Assembly (NCBI GenBank): GCA_933228895.1
Contig: OW121848.1
Span: 93,701,470 to 93,765,469, forward strand
From: Platycnemis pennipes
Lineage: Eukaryota; Arthropoda; Insecta; Odonata; Platycnemididae
Direction of reading: 5' to 3'
Length of the DNA stretch: 64,000 nt
The translations under genes and the position numbers were made by a program. The notes under the pieces are model-generated. The model worked only from the letters and a program-made list of their open reading frames with translations, was not told where the DNA came from and did no database searches. Position 1 is the first letter of the stretch; each line of letters starts with the position of its first letter. Shown one piece after another: positions 23,035 to 34,500 of this stretch.

Positions 23035-23370
23035 TGAAATAGATATGCTACATACATACCTGCCTAATTTTGCTTCACCGCTGTGCATCTCACCGACTTA
23101 GAATTCCAAAACCACTAAGAAATATAAAAAAATAAAAATGAATCTAGCACAAAAAATTGAAATAAAGAACATCACATAGGTGCGTTTCAAACAGTGATTT
23201 TCGTACTCCCACCAACACAAGTCCTTTGGACAAGCCAGGAAACAATTGAGAAATTCCTTTTGCTCAGATTTCTTCCATGATGTCGCAGAGATTTTTGGAT
23301 CCATGTAGCTGACATGAGCTGATATATAAATAAATATGATGAGCATGCTGTAGAGAGGTCCAAACAGCAT
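23035..23370 (-). repeat. dispersed repeat, minus copy
   Basis: Reverse complement aligns with 18045-18420 along its length. The minus-strand frame 23098-23409 spans it but shows no domain. Confidence 0.5.
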
Positions 23371-23409
23371 TTGGTCTGTGTGGTCATCGTTGAAGAAAAT
23401 AACAATCAT

Positions 23410-25328
23410 TTATAATTCAGTATAAGGATTTTCATTGCTGTTTCCCTGCTCTCAATGCACAGCATGCCTACCTGCTGCAAAGGAGACCAAAACCTCTTTA
23501 TTACACCTCTCCCTGACACAGCCACCATAGGGTGAAGACATTGTTGTGCCTACCACTTCTGGAACCCTGTGGGCCAGAGCCGTATTTACCATATGGTGTA
23601 CCCTGCAGCCGTCAGGGGACTCGCGATAGAGAAAATGTAAATATAGTTGTAAGTAACCTGGCGCCTACTAGCAGAGTATTAATAGTGATAGATATATGTA
23701 CTCATTATGTATTGTATTAATGTGCAAATAAAACTGTCAATCTGCCATGTTACAAGACTATAACATTGGGGGCCTCATTCTAGATTCCGCCGGGGGCCTC
23801 AGAGGTCATAAATATGTCCCTGCTGTGGGCTCACCTCCCATGTGAAATACCCACCCACCTGTCCGACAGGCCACTGGAAGTTGGATAAACATGAATTTTT
23901 TTTTATAAAATTCGTTTTTCATAATTTGAAGTTCCTGTGCGACCTGTAAATGTTGACTGATCAACTCCAAATTTTTTCTTCTTTATTATTTACTGGATGG
24001 GAATGAAGAACCCACTAAGCCCATCAACATTTCCGAAAGTGCCAATTTCGTAATCACCCTAAAGCCAAATCACCAGAAGCCAAATCTCGATGAAACAATG
24101 TTATGTACCTTGTCACCCTTTCATGTCTTAAATGATGTAAAATAACCACTATCATGAGCAGTTTCAATCTTAATGCATAACCTAAAATAATTAGACGTTC
24201 AGTATAGCAAAAAACATATATGTAGGTAGCTAAATACTAATACATTGGTTCACTAAATTACATTTAAAATGATTATAAGGGAGGAGATGAAGTATTAAAT
24301 AGGTAGCAACTGGCAGTATAGTTATACTGCATGAAAAATTATTCTATTGGTAACTAAATTAATCAGGATTTTTTATTGCTATCACATTACAAAAGCTGAA
24401 CACACGATGTCAAATCACTTCAAAAAGAGATTTGCTACTCAATCATCTTAAATGATGCAGGCAGACATATTAATTCACATAGATTATTTTTAAAAGAGGG
24501 GTTTAAATAGAAAAAAACATCTCTCTTATGGTCTGACCGAAGTAAATATAATGATGTGAATGTTTTTAAGGGCTATTGTTCAACATACCAGATGCATTTT
24601 GATGCATTTTGACGCATTTCAAAACAAAATTTGATGCCTCGATTCTTTTTCATAAATGTGTTTTTATTACATTTAAAAATACAATATCTCATCCTACTAA
24701 ATATACAGTTCATAACATTTTTCATTAAAGGTTATGTCACAGCCATTAATTGACATTGCTTTCTTCAGATTTAGGAACATAGTTTACCACTGTACCTTAG
24801 TATTTAGGAACTCAATCATTTGGTTGAAATCATATTTAAATTAGAGGCCACAAGCTTTAGAGAGTCTCAACAATTATCACCAAAATAAATAAATAGCATT
24901 TTAGCAACAAAGTTTAATGACTTCAATAAAATATCTGATGGATAAACGAGTAGCTTCTTTGATTTCAGCCTTGATACTTATACGATATGCCATCAGATAT
25001 TCCCTGCTGGTTGTACATATTAAATGAAAGAATGAATAATCATCACAGTTTCTATATTTAAACCTGTGCACACACAAAAATATTTTCCCTCAGACAATTT
25101 CATCATCCAACTAAAAATAATATTTTTCCTCTTGTATGATTCAAGGTCAATCCTTTAAGAAACCAATTATTAAAAAAATGATAAAAAATAACTCCTTTCA
25201 TCAATGTATATCTACTTACTTTGGTTCTGAAATCAAATTAAGTATGAAAATTGGCCAGGTTCAGTCCCAACATTTAAAGAAATTAAGTATCATACATGTA
25301 TACATGCTTGATCCCATTTTTAAAAAAA
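23410..25328. other. sorting nexin 3' flank, no other gene seen
   Basis: AT-rich. Holds the putative 3' UTR (down to about 24660) and unassigned DNA. Short frames here (for example 25136-25396) are AT-driven. Confidence 0.5.
24663..24668 (-). terminator. possible polyadenylation signal for the sorting nexin
   Basis: AATAAA on the minus strand, about 660 nt past the TAA at 25329. In AT-rich DNA this hexamer is common by chance, so it is only a candidate. Confidence 0.25.
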
Positions 25329-25533
25329 TTATTCAACATTATTTGTTAACATTACAGGTGAACTTTCTTCCGGAACTTCGGTGGAGGAAGATATGAACCA
25401 TGGGGATCCATCAGCCTCTTTCTCCTCAGCATCAGGTGAGTCAAGATATCGAGCATAATTGTTCTCTGAGCTGCCATAGCCATCATCGGGTAGCAAGGTG
25501 AGGGCATCTTCCCCATAGCAGGTACCACTCGGT
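25329..25533 (-). CDS. sorting nexin, acidic C-terminal exon with stop
   Basis: There are 67 codons plus TAA. The acceptor is TTTCTACAACAG before ACCGAGTGG. The product is Asp/Glu/Ser-rich (for example DSPDAEEKEADGSPW) and has no recognised domain, which matches the poorly conserved tails of SNX10/11. The splice phase (one base completing a Lys codon) matches the preceding donor. Downstream sequence is AT-rich. The nearest AATAAA on this strand is about 660 nt further on, so the 3' UTR length is uncertain. Confidence 0.78.
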
Positions 25534-28500
25534 CTGTTGTAGAAAGGAAATTTTAGACTAAGCATCTTGGCTTCCCATTCTTCAGTACTTTAAGTTTTCT
25601 TAGAAGCTAGGAGAAAATAATGTTCGTATTATTTTCTCCTAGCTCCACATAAATAGGTGATGTAATGAGACAAATATTGAAAACCCATTACTTAAATGCA
25701 TACTATGTTTAGAACATGATATTGAGAAGTTAATCCATCTTAGGGCAAGGGCCTAGCCATGTTGGCACACTGGTTCCCGTGAGATCCACAAAGTTAAGCA
25801 ATGTTGGGTGATGCTCCTCCATACCTCTACTGTGGTGATCTTGTTCCCTGTCAGAGAGGCGGGCAGGTTAAATGTGGGTTGGCACAATGGATCTAAAGAG
25901 GTCTAAGTGCCAGGGGGCTCCAGAAGGCCCCCGATCACCCCTACTACTTTAGTCAGTTTTACTGGATTTAGAGTTTGTCTACACTGAGTAGTAATCACTA
26001 AATGACAAACATTAAGCTTATTGTTGACTTAGTATAGATCATCACCAAGTAATACTCATAATTATTATGACTCTTTAAATAAATATAAAAATTACTGTCT
26101 CCTTCCTTGTTTAAATGATGCATCATGATGGTTCACGATATAATTTATATACCTACACATTTAGTTTCATACCTTCATTTCATCGAATTTTCATTGAATA
26201 CCTTGCAATCTTGAAATGAATATGAACTCCTTACATACAGTGTGCAGATGCTCATTCCCCATGCTTACTTATTCACTCCTCTATTACTTTTACCAACACT
26301 TGTAACCTCACAATACATCATTCATTTACTTCTGAATCCCCACAAAAATTCACAGACAAAAGTTCCTTTCCTACGAGGTTTTACACTTTTTCAGTTATCT
26401 TACTCTTCATCCTTTTCAAATCATCTCAAAAATTTCTATACACCTTGTTCTGAAGGGATCAGGTTTCTGTAGCACACAATATTATTACAATGCATGTTGA
26501 AGTTTCTACACATCTTTTCTGCATACCTACCACCAAAGACATCATTCATTAATGCCCCTTCTCTTGGCAAATACATCCTATGCCACCCCAGTCAGTGCAA
26601 GCCTTCACTCAATGTTCATAATATTGAACTATTTCCATTTAAAACATTTCCAAGCTAAGTGAACTCTTCCACCAGTCATACTTTACATGTACCCATTAAC
26701 TGATTAATATAATATTAATTCTTGGATTAATATAATATTAATTCTTGGATTAATATAATATTAATTCTTGGATTAATATAATATGATATTCTTGGCTTTC
26801 TACTGTTTGAGAATCCCTATTTCATCAACCTATAATGGATTGTACTCCAACCATGCGCACTCTATTATAATCCACTTATCACTTGTATAGCCTGATATAA
26901 AATGGACGACTAACCAAATGTCTGATAATCCACAATTCTAATTTAATTAGTTCAACCTACATTAAATCTCATTTACATCTCTCCCAATATCTCTACAACT
27001 ATTTCCTATTGAATTCCCATTGAATCCCCAAATGATTTTAGAGGGCATTGCTAGCTCACTGCCAGGCCTAATATTTCAGTATCGGATTCACCACCCAGTA
27101 CCCCTAACTCTCACTATCCTATAGGAGGAACATTTATGGAATAGCATTCATCAGTCCTTTCCTTACATCTGCAATACTGTCATTAATTTCACCCAATACT
27201 CTATATCTAAGGACTTTCCAAAAATTTTAAAACAAAGATACTCTTGGAATATTCTAAATTTCTTTCAGTCAGCATTATCACCGCTCCTATCATGTAGAGC
27301 ATCCTTTTCTCTCATAAACTCCAACACTATGAGTGGGGAGTGGTCTCTGAGACCACAATTATGCTTCATTCTCTATTACTTTATGCAAAAGTTACTTACG
27401 CTAGAATCCATCCGTTACTGTGTAGGTTTCAGGGATATGTCTGTCGGTATACTGAGAAATAAGCACAAATTTAGATTTAGTCCATGAGATGCAGAGTGAG
27501 ATGCAGTCTCTGAGACCTTCAACAGTACTTAGTTTATGCCACGGCCACACATAACTCGACAAATTTATGCAAATGCTCAAATTGTGCATGAGAGTAGGTG
27601 CGATCTCTGATACCTACACTTGGTATTTTTAGAAGTAGTTCAATATTTTTCAGATATTTTTTATCGTTTCTCAGTAACATTATTTTATTTTTGTAATAAT
27701 CCACCAGCATAATATTGGTATTATTACAAAACACATTTTTGAACATCAAGTGCTTCCATGTGATTATGAGTTACAAGGAGACAGAGAGGAGGAAAATGTG
27801 ATCCTTGAAGCTGTGGAAGAAGAATGAGATTATTCAGCAGAAGAGAATTAAGAGGACCATGTTGATATCCATGATGATGCTACGGACATAGAGCAGGAAT
27901 TTAGAGTTTCCAATCTGGATGGCAACGAAGCATCAAACAGTGCCAAGTCAAAAAGCCAGAAGTACAAGGGGAAGGATGGTACATTATGGAAACACAATCC
28001 TATACCAGTTATTAGAGCAAAAAAATGTGGCATAATCAGGACTGTTATGCCATCTGTAAAACCTGAGTATCATTGAAGAATTATGGAGGCATTTTGTAAA
28101 GAAATAATTGTTAGGTATAAAAATCAGCACTTTAGGTCAATCAAAGGATATTACAAAAGAGAGATGCACGAAGAGAGCTATGAAACAAATAGCTGTTTAG
28201 AAGGACTGATTGGTATGTGGTATTCAAAATTGTAGTAGAATGAATAAGAAATATTTGTTCAAAACTATGAATAGCTCATCGATTGAAATTTTTTTAACTC
28301 TTCACTGGTGACTTTAGATTTAGAATTTTACTGTGATGACTTCTATTCGATGATAAAGAAACAAGGTTGGACAGGCTCAAATCTGAGAATCTTACTCTTT
28401 AAGACAAGTTTCTGACATTTTTGTTTCCCAAACCATTAAGGGTTTACTGTTTTACCGACAGTCACTGTAAATGAGATACTCTCCATATTTATGGGAAAAT

Positions 28501-31500
28501 GCCATTTTTAAAGACAATTTATCCCAAATAAACTGAATAAATATGGTGTAAAAATATATACAGCTGCACTTGCTGAAATATTTTATGATCAAAACATGGA
28601 GGTGCATGTCAAAATCCTATCTGAAGGTCCTTACAGATGTAGCAACAGACCCATAGATTTGGTTTCTTGTCTTCATCAATCCATTTTAGGTTTTGGCCAA
28701 AATGTGGTCATTGTCAAATGTGATATTTTTAACAACTGTTTTGGCATAACCTAATTGTGTTACGTTTGTAATCTTTTGTTCATGTGGAAATAAGATTCAT
28801 ATTCATTTACCCCATGAAATATTTTTAGGAGAATAGTTTGTGTGTCTTATTTGGCAACTTAGAATTTGTTGTAAAAAGCCTGTATGCACCATGTAAGATC
28901 CCCTGCACCATCCCCTGGATGGCCATCTCAAAGTCATATTTTCTCTTTGTATTTAAGTCAACAGTCTCTTTTATCTCTTTACCATAAAGCACTTCAGCAT
29001 ATTCTTTCATTCTATCTAGCATCTACTAGTAAATTAACAGTCTCACTCCTTACTTTGGGATCACTTTTATCATTTATACCTCAGTTTTTAACTTTCCGAT
29101 TGTCTGTCCACTTTTCAGCCTTTATGAAATATCTTTAACCCCTCAAACTGTTCTCTACAACACAATTCCCTTTCCCTGGTTTCTTGGAAACATTTGTAAT
29201 TTAAATCTTAAAAATTATTTTACCAAAATGTTACCATTGTTAATGCTCTTCCTAATCCTTTACTGTTGCATCTTTTTGCCATTCATCTCATAATACATGG
29301 TTTCTTAAATCTTGCCATTTCTATCATTCTTTCTTAACTCCATCAATTCTCTTTACAGATTGTTCCATCATCTTCTACCATTCCATTTCTCTCATTTGCA
29401 GTCCACATTTCAATCTTTTGTTCCCAGCCCATAGTCAATTCTTCACTTTAATTCCTCCCTCCATGCACCAGTGTCCCAATCCCCAATGACAACAAAATGC
29501 TTAATTCCATGAACAAGGCTCCTTATTCCTCCAGCTGACTGCACATGGCCAACCCCGAGATTTTTTTCTGTATTTTGGCTCATATCATAATACTGACGTA
29601 AAATATGTGAACTCAATCATTTACTCTCAAAGTTCTAGCTAGTTGGCTCATATGGCATAGTTTATTTCATATCAATAAATGATATACAGAGAATGACCAT
29701 AATTGACATGCAATGGAAAGATATCTCAACTGGGTACCTCAGGTATGTGCACAAGAAAAAAACAGATGGGGGAAAGAGGAGTGAAGAATGATTAGGATAC
29801 CATTACTAATCACTGAAGGGTTAGCCTATGTCTGGTGATTGGTAATGGTACCCTGAGCATTCCCTGCAAAGAAGTATGAATGTTTATTTTCAGAGTGAAC
29901 ATTCAATTCTCCCACAAAGTGAAGCCTGAAACAATTGAGTATAAATTCAGACAAGGGGAAATAGAGAAAATTATATGGACATATGTCTGGAATTAGAACA
30001 GGGGTTATTTTCTACCTGGTCATTCATGCACTCAAAAAGTTTTCTGTGCAATTTTCACTGCACGTCTCTCAATGCATCGGACGGTGCAATGACAATCCTG
30101 GTTTAAAATAGGTCCAAGAGATTCTGAAAAAAATACATCTGCCATATGCTGTGTGTGCCAAATATTTTTCAGCACAACTAGCAATGCTAATGGTGCCATA
30201 AGGAAAAAGTCAGTATTCTATGAGGGATGAAACCGAGCCAAGTACATATTTACTTTCAAAGGAGGAGGATATCGGATGTAAACATAATATCAAAAATGAT
30301 ACTATGATTGAGGGGTAACCTTTTAAACAAAAATATAGCACCACTTGGTTTCTATGACTCATTACCCTAATATATAAAATACCTGCTTAAAGTGTTGCCT
30401 GAATCGTCACACAAAAATGCTCCATATTCTAAACTTAATGTACCTTTCGTTAATCTGCAATTATATAATAAGTGATTCCATAACTATTCTTACTGACTCA
30501 CTTGCTTGAATCAATATCACAGGGTGAAGTGATGGCTTCTTCCTTGGCTGGAACAATGACATCATCCCTTTCACCTAAAAGATTCAATTCGATATCCCTG
30601 GTACTCAGCTCTGTCTGAACAAATAAATGAAGAGCCTTCTCACCAAGGTACACAGGTACTGCAATAACCCTGAAAAAGAAAGATTTTTCGGTAAATGACA
30701 TGATTATAAATCATAGATGAGAAGACAATATTTAAGCAACCAATGCTTTCCCTCATATAGATATTTATGGTATTCTTTTTTGCGATTACTTTTTATGACA
30801 CGATTCATGAAACAAAAATTAATATGCTATATTTTCCCCTCACATCCTAATGTAAGGGCATCGTCAATAGGTCATTATGATCAACTTCTAATGTGACAAA
30901 TAAAATAAAATTCTCCAATGGCAGTAAAATTGGGAAAGCCAATTTTACTGTAAGGATATTTTTTTCATTCAGAATGCAGAAATCTTGACTTCAAAGTGAT
31001 GCCTAGTTTCGGAGATAAAAATATGTAAATTTGGTGAAATCTGACAAGTCATGAAAAAATGGCTCAGAGCACAAGTGTCCCTGTGCAGTGGTGTATGCAG
31101 GATTTCCTTCTGCGGGGGTTTCATTAATATGTATTTATGTGCATCATCATAAAATGATATTTAGATTCTTATTCACTAAAACAATAAATAAACTAACATT
31201 CTTTTTTCGTGAAGACAATTCAACTATTTTTCAGCCCAATAAGCAAAATTCTAAATGCTAGTGCAAAATATATAAAATATAGTAAATTACAGGTATTTGT
31301 TTTTGGGGGTAGTTCAAACTCTAAACCCTCCCTCCCCCCTGTCAGTATGCCACTGTCCCTGGATGATGTCACTTCTACTGTTGAAAGGTAGCCAACCCTA
31401 CTGATCACATGACACATCCTCTGGAATCTCAGTGGCATGCTGTGTATGCTTCATCACAAGTCAACAATTCTAGGAGGATTGATTTGATGCAGTTCTCCAC

Positions 31501-34500
31501 TCGATTCTCCTATTGGCTATTCTCATATCCATATAATTCTTCTCTTTCACATCCTTTTTTACTTGCTCCACGCATCTCATCTGAGGCCTTTCTTTCCCCA
31601 TCTTCCCTTTCACTTTTCCCTCGATCATCTTCATCTGCCCATCATGTCTCAAGATTTGACTGATCAAATTGTGCTGTCTTCTTTTTATAGTTTTCAGAAC
31701 ACTTCTATTTTCTCCCACTCTTCTCAGGATTTGTTAGTCACTCGCTTGATCCATCTAATCTTCTTCATTCTCCTGTAGCACCACTTGTCAAATACTTCCT
31801 GCCTTGACTTTGCTGCTGCTGTTATTGTCCATGCCTCACTGCCATAAAGAAGCAAGTGACGTATGTTCCGATGAAGTATTTCCGTACATCCACGCTTGTA
31901 TTACCAGCTGTAAGTAGATTCATCTTTACGTTAAATGCCCTCTTTGCCTGGGCTGACCCACTGACTATTTGTTTCTTGCTTTGTCAATCGCTGGATATTT
32001 GGCTTCCTAGGTGACAATTGTCTTACACTTCCTCAATCTTTTGTTTTCCTAATTTAACCTAGGTCTTGGCCTCTTCTCTCCTGTTGCATACCAATACCTT
32101 AGTTTTCTTTTTCTTGACCCTTGGGTGATATCTGGACATTATAATTATACTCACTCACTCACACTCACTCAGTGATTCAACCTGAAGGTTGGTTTGGATT
32201 GGCGAGGGTAGAGCTCACCCCGGACTAAGCCACAGGTGTGTGAATTTCACACATTCAGGGTAGGGGGGCCAGTTCCTTTCCGTGGGCCACCTCACACTCT
32301 GAGGATTTCTTCGTTTGGGGGCGTCCAAAGGCTTCACCTGGATTTGAACCCGGGACCCTTTGATCAGTAGCCAAGCGCTCTACCCACTAGGCCACCACGC
32401 TCCCCTATTTATTTTTTTCTACAATTATAATACCAAGAAAACAAGGACCAATGAGGGAGAATTCTGAGATGGCCAAACTCCTCGTCAATGACCAACCCAT
32501 GTGTCTAACCCAAGAGCCAGTCTCTTTCAAAAGTGTAAGGTTCACCAAGTACTATGCGTAACAGGTGAAATTCACTCATCACAATATTGGGCCAGCTATT
32601 TTCCCTGTGCCACCTGTGGTTCATCAGAAAGACCTAGGAACAAAAAGCCCATCCAGCTGGGGTTTAGCTGGGTGCATCCAAAGAGGGCTTCCTGGATTAA
32701 ATCTCAGACCATTGGAGATGATATTCCAATGCTCTACACCATTTGGTCTACCAACTTTGTTGATGACACATCACCAAAATTCTTAACTTGCACACTTTTA
32801 GACGTTGAGAAACTAACAAGAGAGAAACCCAAAGGGTTTGAGATACTGAAACCTGAGAATAGAGTGTGAATGGTATTGTCTTACATACCCCTTTGTAAGT
32901 ACATGCGTTCAGGCATCGTCACTTTAAAAAAAAATTGCAGGGAAAGATCTTCATTCATCTTTCTAAAGCCGAGTTTACACGATGCATTTGCACGCGCAGG
33001 TAGATGCGTGAACACATTCACCATCAAAATTGCACCGTGTAAACACTCAAAATTGCGCAAATGCGTGAACGCGTGCACAGAAAATAGCCCCTGTTCTATT
33101 TTGGTGAATGTGTGCGAGCAATTTGTAGTCATCAACAACAAAGTCAATAACAATAACTGAAGTTCAGGTATGATGTTGTCTGTTTCATAGAAGTGGCGCT
33201 TGATACTAGTAAAACAAAAGAAATCGTGTAATGTGTATCTAGAAAATGGTCGAACAATTGCGCGAACACAAGCATCACGTAAACACTCCTCAAGTGCGAG
33301 AACGCGCATCTATCCAGACATTTATTCACGCATCTGTCCAGCAACATACTTGCGTGGGTAAATGCATTGTGTAAACTCGGCTTAATAGGTTCTGCAATTG
33401 CATCATGAAAAATTGCATCACCAGAAATTAGACCTCACTTTTTGGGAAGCCTTCCCTCCCAAAATAACCTAACAGACATCTTCTGAGTAGGGAAAAATTA
33501 ATCTATTTCATATTATGAATGGCTTTTTAGCTTTAGGTATTCAAAGAAAATTTTACTCAGATGCATGCATCTGCAATAAATATACTCTGTCTTGTCAAAT
33601 CCTATGTGATTTTGACTTTGATTTCTTTCCATTTGAAACATGCATGTATTTATTATTTTTCTGGTAATTTTATGTAAGTAGTCTTTTCCATTTTGGTAGG
33701 TCGCGTATGACAACATTTCTGTACTTAAAAAAAAAACACTTTGGAATGCTAACTTGACACAAGAAACTGTAAATGATGAAATCTGGATCATAGCTTTCAT
33801 GTTCCACTATTTCTTATAAAAAAATAAAGGCTAATTCACCTGCCATCTCACAGACCTTGTTTATCTTGGACATAGATGGAACAGCTTCTTAAACATCGTT
33901 CACTAATTCCTAAACAATTAATAAAATAAGTTCACTTCTAGCACTACCTCATATGATTATTGAGTAAACATTGTATTAAATAGATTAAACTTCAAAAGTA
34001 ATTTAAGAAGTAGTTTCACAATAAATTTATTTCCTTCATAATAATGACTACTTCAAGTTCACTACATGTTAATATACCTACCTACTTCAAACATATGATT
34101 AAGATTAAGAAATCTGTATGTTATCTTTTACTCACATATTGATAAATATCTCCAGGTCAGCCCTTCGGCATTCAAGGAATTCACAAGTAAACCTATTCCA
34201 TACAAGCAGCCCTTTAGATGGCAATATAGGTGGCTCCCTGAGAGAGAAAATTGTTTATGTTATTGAAATACTTTTAGGGTAGCATTGTCATTATTTCACC
34301 ATCATCTTCATCATCATTGGTCATCAATCCTCAGATTGGTTTGACGCATACATACTTATGAAAACTTTTTTCTAGACAATTGGCTAGTTGAACCTGGGAC
34401 TAATTCAGCAAGAAGGTGCACAACTAAGGCTTTACTGCATGCATTCAAAAGAGTAGTTTTAGTGAAGGAAGTTTCTCTATGTATCAATTACAACATGTAC

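Noticed and set aside
32501..32869. 122-codon open frame on the plus strand
   Set aside because: Most of it overlaps an old minus-strand copy of SINE family B (32560-32765). No domain or splice context.
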